Positions 8,901 to 17,131 of a stretch of 64,000 nucleotides of DNA are shown in pieces. The notes beneath the pieces were generated by a model, which had not been told where the DNA came from, did not search any database, and was given only the letters and a program-made list of their open reading frames with translations. Numbering within the stretch: the first letter of the stretch is position 1; each line of letters opens with the position of its first letter. Both the position numbers and the translations under genes were made by a program. Source of the stretch: Streptomyces sp. YIM 130001 (GTDB lineage: Bacteria > Actinomycetota > Actinomycetes > Streptomycetales > Streptomycetaceae); the NCBI RefSeq assembly GCF_003574445.1, contig NZ_KZ984558.1, forward strand, positions 124,001-188,000, written 5' to 3'.

Positions 8901-10734
8901 CGACCTCGGCACCGCGCCGCGGGTCGCCGAACATGCCGCCCTGGCTGCCGAACACGCCCCTTTGACCGCCGAACTCTCCGCCCTGCTGAGCGACACCGCC
9001 TCCCTCACGGAGGAGCTGCTCGACGCCGCGCAGGCGGGCCGCACCGCAGTACCCCGCCCAGCACGTCGTGGCCGAAGCGGGCCTGGACGGCCGGCGAGGG
9101 GAGCGGACCGCGTCCACGAGCAGCCCGCCGCGAAGCCGGCGCCGGCACAACCGAGTCCGGCCCCCGGCGCTCACGGCCCCGAGCTCGCCCCCGTCCCCGG
9201 CGCTCTGCGCATCGACGTCGCCGACATGCCGTACCTGCTCGACCACTGCTTCTTCCGGCAGCGCCCGGGCTGGCCCGACGACGGCGACCGCTGGCCCGTC
9301 GTACCCGCCACCACCGTCGTCCACCACCTGATGCGCATCGCCGAACGCGCCCTGCCAGGACTGCGGGTGGTCGCCGTCCACGACGTGACGCTGCAGAAGT
9401 GGATCGTCGCCGTGCCCGCATCCGACGTGCCCGTCACCCTGCACCGGCTCGGTCCCGACCGGCTCGAGGTGCGGCTCACCGGATACGCCGGAGCCGTCCT
9501 CCAGCTCGCACCCCGGCACGGCTCACCGCCCGAACCCTGGACCGTCGACCCTGCCGAGGAACGTGCGCCCGCCCTGACCGCCGAGCAGCTCTACTCCGAA
9601 CGCTGGATGTTCCACGGCCCCGAGTTCCAGGGTGTGCGCACCCTCACCGCGATCGGCGACCGCCACGTACGCGGAGTGCTCACCGCTCCGGGCCCGCCCG
9701 GAGCGCTCCTGGACAACGTCGGCCAGCTCCTCGGCTACTGGATCATGGACTCGCTCACCGAGCGCACCACCGTCTTCCCGGTGAGCATGCGCAGCATGGC
9801 GTTCCACGGTCCGGACCCCGAGCCCGGCAGTACCCTCGACTGCCACATCCGTATCACCGACGTCACCCACACCACCCTGACTGCCGACATGCAGCTCAGC
9901 CACGAGGGGAAGGTGTGGGCCGAGCTCACCGGTTGGACCGACCGCCGCTTCGACACCGACCCCGGCATCCGCCGCACGGACCGCTTCCCGGGCCGCAACA
10001 CGCTGTCCCAACTGCAGCCCGGTGGCTGGACGTTGGTCCACGAGCGCTGGCCCGACCTCGCCACCCGCGAACTCATCATGCGCAACATGCTCGCCGGTGA
10101 GGAGCGCACCCGCCACGAGACCCAGCCACCCGGACGGCGCCGGCGCCACCTCCTCGGCCGTATCGCGGCCAAGGACGCGATCCGTGAACTCCTGTGGTCC
10201 GAGGGCGCGCACGACATCTATCCGGGCGAAATAGCCCTGCACAACGACGAGTTCGGCCGCCCGATCGCCACCGGCGTGCATGGCAGGCAGCTCGGCGGCG
10301 ACCTCGTCGTGTCCCTCGCGCACTGCAAGGAGGCCGCCGTCGCCCTCGCGCACCGCGGCGGTCCCTGCGGCATCGACCTCGAAGAGGTCACCGACCGCCC
10401 CGCAGCAACCTTGCAGTCCGCCTGCGCACCCGCCGAACGCGAGCTGCTCACCCACGTGTCGGAAGGCTCGACAAAGGACGCGGCGCTCTGGTTCACCCGC
10501 TTCTGGGCGGCGAAGGAGGCCGTCGCCAAGGCACTCGGCACCGGCTTGCAGGGCCGCCCGGACACCTACCGGGTGACCGCCGCGCACCCCGACCGGCTGC
10601 AGGTGGAACACGCGGGCAGTGCCTGGGAAGTGCGCTGCAGCCAGGTGGCGGCCCCGTCCGGGCTGCCGCAACGCAGTTACGTCGTCGCCTGGACGACGGG
10701 CGTCAACGAATCCGGAGAACGACATGACCACTGA
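5989..10734 (+). CDS. Multidomain lipid/polyketide synthase, KS-AT-DH-PPTase
   Basis: The ATG at 5989 is chosen because GGTGGTGA (5976-5983) is a near-perfect ribosome binding site 5 nt before it; a GTG at 5980 overlapping the upstream stop is the alternative. Length 1581 aa. KS (about 5-450) has Cys220, His358 and His396, so it is a condensing KS and not a chain-length-factor copy. AT (about 580-870) has Ser648 (GHSVGE) and His749. A Pro/Ala-rich linker with a heptad-like stretch follows (about 920-1050). A hot-dog dehydratase (about 1065-1340) has His1086 (LDHCFF) and Asp1242 (LDNVGQ). A phosphopantetheinyl transferase domain ends the protein (about 1370-1575; GIDLEE Asp1463, WAAKEAVAK Lys1509/Glu1510). 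It supplies the second KS, the dehydratase and the ACP activation missing from the upstream protein, comparable to PfaC plus PfaE. Confidence 0.87.
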   Translation: MATPDRPDGGGQVPVAVVGMEVFLPGAPDLAAYWHSIRNAVDAVTEVPADRWDADTFYDPTAGPRSDRFYCRRGGFVDASAEFDPTRFGMMPNSVPGTEPDQLIALDVAHRSIEDAGGERVLPARRERAGIVLGRGGYLTPGLVRLDQRVRTANQLVHTLRELAPQLDESQLEAVRAEFTARLGPEQPESAIGLVPNLVASRVANRLDLRGPAYTVDAACASSLVAVDHAVRELGSGRCDVMLAGGVHHCHDLTLWSVFTQLGALSRSERIRPLHRDADGVLIGEGTGVVVLKRLDDARRDGDRVYAVLRGTGVAGDGRSASLFNPDPGGQIRAVRQAWDAAGLDPRAADALQLLEAHGTATPAGDRAELATVAEVFGPAAGERAVIGSVKSQIGHTMPAAGIAGLVKAALALYHEELPPTLHCDDPSPALDGTRFAPLDRARPWREVAGGAPRRAAVNAFGFGGINAHVVLEQPAPVPTRRPRATVTEPERVLRLAAPTTDELAARLAAHDGEVLAAGLPETRAAANQGGRVRLGIVDPTARRLKLARKAVAKGEPWRGRSDVWFTPRPVLGASGGRTAFLFPGLEAEFDAKVEKLAQRFGLDWEFGAGAPVGDVGRHGAAVFQLGRLLDSALRRIGVTPDAVAGHSVGEWTAMAAAGVHAPEEVDAFLAGFDPDALRVPGLAFAVLGTRADQVLGRLAGRGDVVLSHDNAPSQSMICGPEAAVTELVAAFRADGVIAQVLPFRSGFHTPMLAPYLDPIRRAADTYTVHAPHVPVWSATTAEPFPVEPAAVRDLFVRHLLEPVRFRQLILAQYAAGFRAFVTLGAGQLGSLVDETLAGRDRLVVPAHSTARDSLDQLRRVATALWTEGAAPDATALTGDRQPSRTPRASRPGRPGIRLDLGGALVSLPERSHGLLEPGTHAGPETGRAASPAPRVIPEPVRSTRRKGKGVVPPEPTPAHARAHEGRGNPADLGTAPRVAEHAALAAEHAPLTAELSALLSDTASLTEELLDAAQAGRTAVPRPARRGRSGPGRPARGADRVHEQPAAKPAPAQPSPAPGAHGPELAPVPGALRIDVADMPYLLDHCFFRQRPGWPDDGDRWPVVPATTVVHHLMRIAERALPGLRVVAVHDVTLQKWIVAVPASDVPVTLHRLGPDRLEVRLTGYAGAVLQLAPRHGSPPEPWTVDPAEERAPALTAEQLYSERWMFHGPEFQGVRTLTAIGDRHVRGVLTAPGPPGALLDNVGQLLGYWIMDSLTERTTVFPVSMRSMAFHGPDPEPGSTLDCHIRITDVTHTTLTADMQLSHEGKVWAELTGWTDRRFDTDPGIRRTDRFPGRNTLSQLQPGGWTLVHERWPDLATRELIMRNMLAGEERTRHETQPPGRRRRHLLGRIAAKDAIRELLWSEGAHDIYPGEIALHNDEFGRPIATGVHGRQLGGDLVVSLAHCKEAAVALAHRGGPCGIDLEEVTDRPAATLQSACAPAERELLTHVSEGSTKDAALWFTRFWAAKEAVAKALGTGLQGRPDTYRVTAAHPDRLQVEHAGSAWEVRCSQVAAPSGLPQRSYVVAWTTGVNESGERHDH

Positions 10735-11053
10735 GGCAACCATGGCCCCCACCCAGACCGCCCCGCCCCACACGGACACGGTCCTCGCCCAGATCGCCGG
10801 CATGCTGCGAGACCTGCCGGAGGCCGGACTCGACGACGTGGAGATCGACCGCGACACCCTCTTCCACGACGACCTCGAGCTGGAGAGCATCGACCTGGTG
10901 GGCCTCGCAGGCGCTCTGCGCGAGCACTACGGCGAGCAGGTCAACGTCGCCCTGTTCATCGCCGACCTGGAACTCGACGAGATCATCGCCCTCACCGTGG
11001 GCGAACTCGCCGACTACGTGGCCGCGTCCCTGCACGCAGCGGAACGAGGCTGA
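10724..11053 (+). CDS. Discrete acyl carrier protein
   Basis: A 109-aa protein starting at ATG 10724 behind GGAGA (10713-10717) and overlapping the end of the synthase gene by 11 nt. Residues about 20-105 form an ACP. The phosphopantetheine serine is Ser55 in LELESIDLVGL, which is the DSL-type position with E in place of D. The protein is acidic, as usual for ACPs. It lies between the PPTase-bearing synthase and an alpha/beta hydrolase. It may carry a starter or finished acyl chain for transfer; this is inferred from position only. It is much less similar to the two embedded ACPs than they are to each other. Confidence 0.85.
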   Translation: MTTEATMAPTQTAPPHTDTVLAQIAGMLRDLPEAGLDDVEIDRDTLFHDDLELESIDLVGLAGALREHYGEQVNVALFIADLELDEIIALTVGELADYVAASLHAAERG

Positions 11054-11058
11054 CCCCG

Positions 11059-11901
11059 ATGGCCAAGATATCCACCGGCGACATCACCACCCACGTACAG
11101 CAGTTGGCCGCAGGCGCCGCCGGCGGCAGCGTCCCCGACGGTGACATACCCGTCGTCGTCTTCGTGCACGGGCTGCTCACCGACAGCCTCGCGAGCTACT
11201 ACTTCACCCTCGGCCCCGCCCTCTCGGCGGCCGGCATCGACACCGTCATGTACGACCTGCGTGGCCACGGACGCAGTGACCGGCCCCGCACCGGCTACCG
11301 GCTCGACGACTTCGTCGACGACCTCGCGCACCTGCTGGACGGACTCGGTGAGGAGCGGCCCGTCCACCTGGTCGGGAACTCCTTCGGCGGCACCGTCGCC
11401 ACCGCCTTCGCCGCCTGGCACCCCGAGCGCACCGCGGGCGTCGTGATGATCGAGTCCGAACCGCCGGTGGCCGACTGGGCCGCACGCATGGCGGAAGGCC
11501 TCGCACACGCGCAGCGCGAACTCGTCCGCGACGAGGTCATCGACTGGATCGCCGAGCACAACGGAGCGCACACGGCCCGCCTGTCCCGCGGCGCCGGCCG
11601 TATCCTCGCCGGCACCGCGATCGCGGAGGAGATCTCGCTGGGCCGCACCATCGACGACGACCTCTCGGCGATCCGCTGCCCGCTCCTCGCCGTCTTCGGC
11701 GGCGACTCCGGACTGAACGCGCAGGTGCCCTGGCTGGAGGCCCGGCTCCCGCTCTGCCGCACCGTGGTGCTGCCCGACCAGGGCCACTCCGTCCTCGTCG
11801 AGCAGCCCACCCGGACCCGCGAACTGGTGCTCGACTGGGTCAGGGAGCACCATGCCGCGGGCACCGCGCCGCCGGCCGTCGCGGCGGGAGCTGTCCGGTG
11901 A
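11059..11901 (+). CDS. Alpha/beta hydrolase (candidate release thioesterase)
   Basis: A 280-aa cytoplasmic alpha/beta hydrolase. Visible are the oxyanion HG motif (VFVHGLLTD), the nucleophile elbow GNSFGG with Ser108, and His243 in DQGHSVLVEQP; an Asp in FGGDSG is the likely acid. It starts 5 nt after the ACP gene, and its stop overlaps the next gene by GTGA (11898-11901), so it is translationally coupled. Neither synthase has a thioesterase domain, so this enzyme is the best candidate to hydrolyse or transfer the finished chain; that role is inferred. An esterase or lactonase acting on the product is the alternative. Confidence 0.8.
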   Translation: MAKISTGDITTHVQQLAAGAAGGSVPDGDIPVVVFVHGLLTDSLASYYFTLGPALSAAGIDTVMYDLRGHGRSDRPRTGYRLDDFVDDLAHLLDGLGEERPVHLVGNSFGGTVATAFAAWHPERTAGVVMIESEPPVADWAARMAEGLAHAQRELVRDEVIDWIAEHNGAHTARLSRGAGRILAGTAIAEEISLGRTIDDDLSAIRCPLLAVFGGDSGLNAQVPWLEARLPLCRTVVLPDQGHSVLVEQPTRTRELVLDWVREHHAAGTAPPAVAAGAVR

Positions 11902-13088
11902 GCCGCTTCCTGCTCGTCGTGCCGCCGCTCGTCGGCCACATCAACCCGCTCGCCGGGGTGGCCGCCGAACTCGGCCGGCGTGGACACGAGGTGGCCTGGT
12001 GCGGCCATGCGGAGCGCATCCGGAGCCTCACGGACGACCGTGCGCAGGTCCACGACGCTCCCCTGCCCGAGGGCGGCGACCTGTCCCGGCCGCCCGGCCT
12101 CACCGGTCCCGGGGCGTTCCGGTTCCTGTGGGAGGAGTTCTTCGTCCCGCTCGCCGAGTCCATGGCGCCCCATGTCGAGCGGGCCGTAAGCGAGTTCCGG
12201 CCCGATGTCGTCGTCACCGACCAGCACGCCGTCGCGGGCGCCCTGGTCCCGGAGCGCCTGGGTGTCCCGTATCTGACCTCGGCCAGCACGTCGGCCGAAC
12301 TCGTCGACCCACTGGCCGAGTTGCCCAAGGTGGCGGCCTGGCTCGCGGACCGCCTCGACGCGCTGCGGCAGCGGATCGGGGACCCGAGCGCCGACCACGA
12401 CCCGCGCTTCTCGCCGTACGGCATCCTCGCCTTCACCAGCCGCGAACTCCTCGGCGACGCCGATCTGCCCTGGGAACGTGTCCACTTGGTGGGCCCCGTC
12501 ATCGCCGAACGGCCCGAGGACCCCGACTTCCCTTGGGACGACCTCGACGCGGACCGCGACCTGGTCTTCGTGTCCCTCGGCACCGCGAACACCGAAGCCG
12601 GGCAGCGTTTCCTCGGCGAGACCGTCGAAGCCCTCCACCACCTCCGGGACCGTGTCCAGGGCGTGTTCGCCGACCCGGGCGGTCACCTCGGCGAGCTGCC
12701 CGCCGGCATGCTGGCGCGGCCACAGGTACCCCAACTGGACCTGCTCAGCCGGGCGAAGGCCGTCATCAGTCACTCGGGACACAACACCGTCGCCGAGTCG
12801 CTCTGGCACGGACTGCCCCTCGTCCTGGCGCCGATCCGGGACGACCAGCCCATCGTCGCCGCCCAGGTGGTCGCGGCGGGCGCGGGCGTCCGGGTGCGTT
12901 TCGGACGGGTCAAGGCGCCGCGGATCGCCGAGGCCCTCACGACCGTGCTCGACGACGCCGAGGGGCACCGCACCGCCGCGGCCGCCATCGGAAGGACCCT
13001 GCGCGCCGGAGGCGGCCAGCACACCGCCGCCACCCACCTGGAACGGCTCGCCGCCCAGCCGGTCACGGCAGCCACCGTCCGTAGCTGA
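11898..13088 (+). CDS. MGT-family (GT1) glycosyltransferase
   Basis: A 396-aa GT-B enzyme of the macrolide/UDP-glucuronosyl transferase-like group. The N-terminus (LLVVPPLVGHINPLAGVA) is the acceptor-side Rossmann start. The C-terminal donor-binding block HSGHNTVAESLWHGLP begins at His292 and is followed by the RDDQP motif that normally contacts the sugar. The GTG start overlaps the hydrolase stop. In this operon it most likely glycosylates the lipid or polyketide product before export; sugar and acceptor cannot be read from the sequence. It can be compared with heterocyst glycolipid loci, where a GT and an ABC exporter accompany PUFA-like synthases. Confidence 0.85.
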   Translation: MSRFLLVVPPLVGHINPLAGVAAELGRRGHEVAWCGHAERIRSLTDDRAQVHDAPLPEGGDLSRPPGLTGPGAFRFLWEEFFVPLAESMAPHVERAVSEFRPDVVVTDQHAVAGALVPERLGVPYLTSASTSAELVDPLAELPKVAAWLADRLDALRQRIGDPSADHDPRFSPYGILAFTSRELLGDADLPWERVHLVGPVIAERPEDPDFPWDDLDADRDLVFVSLGTANTEAGQRFLGETVEALHHLRDRVQGVFADPGGHLGELPAGMLARPQVPQLDLLSRAKAVISHSGHNTVAESLWHGLPLVLAPIRDDQPIVAAQVVAAGAGVRVRFGRVKAPRIAEALTTVLDDAEGHRTAAAAIGRTLRAGGGQHTAATHLERLAAQPVTAATVRS

Positions 13089-13160
13089 ATCCCGTCCGGC
13101 ACTCCCTCAACTCCTCCTCGGACGTCGTCCGAAGGGGCCCCGACCCGCACCGGAGCACGC

Positions 13161-15029
13161 ATGACCACGACCCACGCGCCCGCACCGCCGGGGGAGCCTG
13201 CCCCGGACCCCGGCCCGTCCGCCGCGAAGCCCGCAGCGTTCGGCACGCCCGGACCCGACACCGAGCACGGCACCCCGCCGCTGCGCGCACTGCTCCGCGA
13301 GGCGCGACCGCACCGCATGGTCCTGGGCGCCACCTTGTTGCTCGTCCTGGCCGCCAGCGCCTCCGGCCTGATCCAACCCCTGGTCGCCCAGGAAGTCCTT
13401 CAGGGCCTCGGCAGCGGACGCAGTGTCGGCGGACCGATCGTGCTGCTCGCCGTACTGGTCGTCTCCGGAGCATTACTGACGGGCATTCAGTCCTGGTGGC
13501 AGCGCCGGACGTCCGAGCGCGTGGTGCGCACCATCCGGCAGGACCTCGTCCACCACCTGATCCGCCTGCGCGTCCCGGAGCTCGACCGCCGGCCCCCCGG
13601 CGACCTCGTCGCCCGCGTCACCTCGGACAGCGCGCTGGTGCAGAACGCCGCTACCGAGGGCCTGGTGATGGTCACCAACGGTGCCCTGACCATCACCGGA
13701 GCCGTGGTCCTGATGGGAGTCGTGCACCTGGGCCTGCTCGCCGTGACCTTCGGCGTCCTGCTCGCGGTGGGGCTCGTACTCGGCCTGATCCTGCCCCGCA
13801 TCCGGCAGGCGGTCGCCCGCGCCCAGACCTCCGTCGGAGCGATCGGCGCCGCGCTCGACACCTCCCTCGGCGCCGCCCGCACGGTGAAGGCGAACGGAGC
13901 CGAAGGCCGAGAGACAGCCCGCGCCGACGCCGCGATCCAGGAGGCCTATGAAGCGGGCCTCGTCGGCGCCAAGTACGCCGCGCTCGTCCAGGTCCTCTCC
14001 GGAGTCGCCATCCAGGCCGCCTTCCTCGCCGTACTCGGCGTCGGCGGCGCGCTGGTAGCCTCCGGCGAACTGCAGGCCGCGGCGCTGATCGCCTTCCTCC
14101 TGTACGTCTTCTACCTCGCCAGCCCCATCGCCTCGCTGCTCGGCGGACTCGGCATGCTGCAGCAGGGCCTCGGCGCCATCGGCCGCATCGAGCAGGTCAA
14201 GACCCTGCCGGTGGAGGACGACGTCGACCCGGCGGAATCCCCGGACGGCGCGCCCATCCGGGACGGCGCCGAACTCCCGCCCCCGCCGGTCGAGTTCGAC
14301 AACGTCCACTTCGCCTATCCGGACCGCGACCCCGCCCTGCGCGGCATCACCTTCACCGTCGCCGGTGGCACCCGTACCGCGCTCGTCGGACTCTCCGGCG
14401 CAGGCAAGACGACCATGTTCGCGCTGCTGCAGCGCTTCCACGAACCGAAGTCCGGACGCATCCGCATCGGCGGCCAGGACATCGCCTCGCTGCCCCGCGC
14501 CGAGGTTCGCCGCCGGATCGCCTACGTCGAGCAGGAGTCACCCGTGATGGCGGGCACCATCGGCGAGAACCTCCGGTACGCCGCCACCGACGCGAGCGAC
14601 GAGGACATCGCCGAGGTACTGCGCCTGACCCGTCTGGACGGGCTCCTGGACCGCCTTCCCGACGGCCTCGGCACCGAGGTCGGTAACCGGGGCGTCACCC
14701 TGTCCGGCGGGGAACGCCAACGCCTGGCCATCGCAAGGGCGTTGCTCCGCAAGCCCGAGGTCCTGCTGCTCGACGAGGCCACCGCCCAGCTGGACGCCAG
14801 CAACGAACAGGCGCTGCGCGAGGCCGTGGACCAGGCCGCCCGGCGCTGCACCGTCATCCTCATCGCCCACCGCCTCTCCACCGTCACCGACGCCGAACAG
14901 ATCGTCGTGCTCGAGAGCGGCCTCGTCCGCGCCTCCGGCACCCACGGCGAACTGATCGGCGCGGATTCTCTTTACCACGAACTTGCTGCTTCTCAGATGC
15001 TCACTTCCACCGTCTCCGGATCCGCGTAA
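13161..15029 (+). CDS. ABC exporter, fused TMD-NBD (MsbA/multidrug type)
   Basis: A 622-aa half-transporter. After a Pro/Ala-rich cytoplasmic N-tail (about 1-45) come six predicted membrane spans (about 50-330), with the inner-leaflet sequence DLVHHLIRLRVPELDRRPPGDLVARVTSD typical of lipid/peptide exporters, and then an ATPase domain (about 375-610). Walker A is GLSGAGKT (Lys416), the signature LSGGERQR begins at 514, Walker B is LLLDEA, and the H-loop is in LIAHRLS. It acts as a homodimer. It is the last gene of the lipid-synthase operon, 72 nt after the glycosyltransferase, and is the likely exporter of the product. Confidence 0.9.
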   Translation: MTTTHAPAPPGEPAPDPGPSAAKPAAFGTPGPDTEHGTPPLRALLREARPHRMVLGATLLLVLAASASGLIQPLVAQEVLQGLGSGRSVGGPIVLLAVLVVSGALLTGIQSWWQRRTSERVVRTIRQDLVHHLIRLRVPELDRRPPGDLVARVTSDSALVQNAATEGLVMVTNGALTITGAVVLMGVVHLGLLAVTFGVLLAVGLVLGLILPRIRQAVARAQTSVGAIGAALDTSLGAARTVKANGAEGRETARADAAIQEAYEAGLVGAKYAALVQVLSGVAIQAAFLAVLGVGGALVASGELQAAALIAFLLYVFYLASPIASLLGGLGMLQQGLGAIGRIEQVKTLPVEDDVDPAESPDGAPIRDGAELPPPPVEFDNVHFAYPDRDPALRGITFTVAGGTRTALVGLSGAGKTTMFALLQRFHEPKSGRIRIGGQDIASLPRAEVRRRIAYVEQESPVMAGTIGENLRYAATDASDEDIAEVLRLTRLDGLLDRLPDGLGTEVGNRGVTLSGGERQRLAIARALLRKPEVLLLDEATAQLDASNEQALREAVDQAARRCTVILIAHRLSTVTDAEQIVVLESGLVRASGTHGELIGADSLYHELAASQMLTSTVSGSA

Positions 15030-15187
15030 CCGGGTCGGCGAAATGGGGTACCGGTAAACGTCGCGATCGGGAAAGATCGTGCTGTGCTTCGACGGCTTCT
15101 TTTCGATGAAAGAGCCGCCGCGGAATTATGCTGCCCTTTTCCGGGCCCGTATTGTCGCGCAGGCACGTGCGGCATCGCGAAACGAAA

Positions 15188-15221
15188 GAGCGGGCCGACC
15201 GGAAATCCGGTCGGCCCGCTC
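15188..15221. terminator. Strong bidirectional hairpin terminator
   Basis: A perfect 15-bp inverted repeat (GAGCGGGCCGACCGG and its complement) with a 4-nt AAAT loop lies between two convergent genes, the exporter and the lipase. There is no U-tract, as is common in streptomycetes. A weaker bulged hairpin sits at about 15093-15117. The rest of the 15030-15238 gap is less GC-rich and shows no credible gene. Confidence 0.75.
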
Positions 15222-15238
15222 GTGTCCCTCGGCTCCGC

Positions 15239-16075
15239 TCAGCCGGTGATGGCGTTCAGGAGCGGCAGGTACCCGTCACGGTGCCCGGCCTTGTTCGGGT
15301 GGTAGGACTCGTTCAGCGCGTCCCACTCCAGACTCGTCACCCAGGTGTCGCCGTCGGAGCAGATCGAGTGCGGGTCGAACGCGGCACGCGGGTCGAGGAA
15401 GGTGAACCCGGCCTTCTGGGCCTGCTCCGCGAGCACCCCGTCGAGCGTGTCGGCCGCCGAGTTGAGCGCGGCCCGCTCGGCGTCGCTCAGGCCGAGGACG
15501 CCGCAGCTGCCGCCGATCGTGTAGAGCCGCGGATAGCCGACGACGACTACCTCGGCGTTCGGCGCCTTCGCCCGCACCGCAGCGTACGTGTCCGCGAGAG
15601 CGCCCGGCAGGCTGGTCGTCGCGGCGGCCTTGGCGGCGTCCACGCCGGCCAGGCAGTCCTTGTCGTCGAGAGTCAGGATGCAGTTCTTGAGGACCTCGAC
15701 GAAACCGACGTCGTTGCCGCCCACCTGGACCGTCGCGAGGGTCGTGTCCGCCGTCAGCTGCGGCACCTGCTGTGCCGTGAGCTCGGCCGTCGTCGCGCCG
15801 GAGCACGACGCCTCCACGAAGGAGTACGAGGCGTGCTGCTGCGCCCACAGCCGCGGGTACGTGGCCGGGCCCCGGCGGCACGCGTCGTCCGGGTCGTCGT
15901 ACTCGCCCGTACCCGGTCCGGTGGCGTACGAGTCGCCGAGTGCGACGTACTTCTCCGCGGCCGCCGCGTCATTGTCGTCGGCCTGTGCGACGGGTGCGGA
16001 CGTGAATGCAATACAGGCCGTTGCCACCGCGAGAGAAAGTGAGAAGAGCGGTCTGCGGGCTCTTAACGAGCGCAT
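15239..16075 (-). CDS. Secreted SGNH-family lipase/esterase
   Basis: A 278-aa protein with a Sec signal peptide (about 1-32, cleavage near AQA|DD). The mature part carries the SGNH hydrolase blocks: GDSYATG with Ser49, GGNDVGF, and SYHPNKAGH with the catalytic His near the C-terminus. It resembles the Streptomyces extracellular lipase group, which has disulfides; several Cys residues are present. The ATG at 16075 is preceded by CAGGAG. It faces the lipid-synthase operon and is separated from it by a terminator. A functional link to the lipid product is possible but not shown. Confidence 0.88.
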   Translation of the reverse strand: MRSLRARRPLFSLSLAVATACIAFTSAPVAQADDNDAAAAEKYVALGDSYATGPGTGEYDDPDDACRRGPATYPRLWAQQHASYSFVEASCSGATTAELTAQQVPQLTADTTLATVQVGGNDVGFVEVLKNCILTLDDKDCLAGVDAAKAAATTSLPGALADTYAAVRAKAPNAEVVVVGYPRLYTIGGSCGVLGLSDAERAALNSAADTLDGVLAEQAQKAGFTFLDPRAAFDPHSICSDGDTWVTSLEWDALNESYHPNKAGHRDGYLPLLNAITG

Positions 16076-16349
16076 GCGTCACTCCTGGAGTGAGTGGGGG
16101 GTTTCCGTTTCTGACACTCCTGGAATATCAGATCGAGACTCTGAACATCAGGCCTCCGGCACGAGAAAGCCGAACCGTTCACGCGATGTGTCCGGAAAGG
16201 CGAGAAATTTGACCGCGAATTCCCTGTGCGAGTCAGGTCCCGAGCGGCCCGCAGGTCCAGGACGACCGCCTCGGACGATGGGGGTGTGCCGACCACCGCC
16301 GAGTAGGTTCTGATGGACCCTCGCCCGCCGCCGTACCGAGAGGAATCCC

Positions 16350-17108
16350 GTGAACACCGAGGTCCGTGCCGCGGCCTATCCAACCGGCAGCCACACCAAG
16401 GCAGTCGACATCCACACCAACGCCTCCGGCCCCGCGGTCGGCCCGGTCGTCCTGCTCTGGCACGGCACCGGTCCGGACGAACGCGACGTACTCGCCCCGC
16501 TCGCCCAGGCCATCGCCGCGCTCGGTCCCACCGTCGTCGTCCCCGACTGGCAGTCGGACCGGCCCGATCAGGGACGCGAACAGCTCACCGATTCGCTGCG
16601 GTTCGCCCTCGACCACAGCCGCGCCCGCTCCGGCAGCCCCGGCCGCCTGATCGTCGGGGGCTGGTCCGCGGGAGCGGGGGCCGCGCTCGGTGCCGTGCTG
16701 CAGCCCGGCCTCCTGCTTCGGCCCGAACTCCTCGGTGACTGGCGGCCGGTCGCTGTGGTGGGCATCGCGGGTGACTTCCGTCGCCCGGCCCGTACGACCG
16801 GCATCGCCCCACTCGACGCTCTCTCCCCGCACACGCCACGGGTGCCCGTGCGGCTCGTCCACGGCACCGAGGACACCGTCGTTCCGCCCGACTCGACGCG
16901 GGCGATGCACCGGTCGCTGCTCGACCACGGCTGGGACACGCGCCTGACCGAACCCGCCACCGATCACGCGGGTGTCCTCGGATGCGCCTACGACCCCGCG
17001 GTCCGCCGCTGCGTACCGTCGCACAGCGAGGCGGCGCGCGACGCCATGAGCGTCGCCGCGGCGATGATCGCTTCGATCGCGAGGGAGCAAGAGGCCTCCT
17101 CGAGCTGA
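16350..17108 (+). CDS. Alpha/beta hydrolase
   Basis: A 252-aa alpha/beta hydrolase with GTG start behind GAGAGGAA. It has an oxyanion loop (LLWHGTGPDE), nucleophile elbow GWSAGA with Ser106, an acidic residue in VHGTEDTVVPP, and a His near TDHAGVLG. No signal peptide is visible, so it is probably cytoplasmic. It resembles small dienelactone-hydrolase/esterase-type proteins; the substrate is unknown. It is monocistronic, divergent from the lipase, and ends 23 nt before the convergent DUF3800-like gene. Confidence 0.7.
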   Translation: MNTEVRAAAYPTGSHTKAVDIHTNASGPAVGPVVLLWHGTGPDERDVLAPLAQAIAALGPTVVVPDWQSDRPDQGREQLTDSLRFALDHSRARSGSPGRLIVGGWSAGAGAALGAVLQPGLLLRPELLGDWRPVAVVGIAGDFRRPARTTGIAPLDALSPHTPRVPVRLVHGTEDTVVPPDSTRAMHRSLLDHGWDTRLTEPATDHAGVLGCAYDPAVRRCVPSHSEAARDAMSVAAAMIASIAREQEASSS

Positions 17109-17131
17109 ACGCCCGTCAGGAAGCTCTACGC

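Noticed and set aside
5989..10734. Reading the second KS as an inactive chain-length factor (as in PfaC)
   Set aside because: Cys220, His358 and His396 are all present, so it is a condensing KS.
2..10734. Enediyne-type PKS
   Set aside because: The fused PfaD-like ER, tandem ACPs and two separate KS-AT proteins, with no enediyne accessory genes, fit a PUFA-like lipid synthase better.
15084..15305. Small plus-strand frame after the ABC exporter
   Set aside because: It crosses the strong terminator hairpin and the lipase 3' end, lacks a ribosome binding site and has no recognisable domain.
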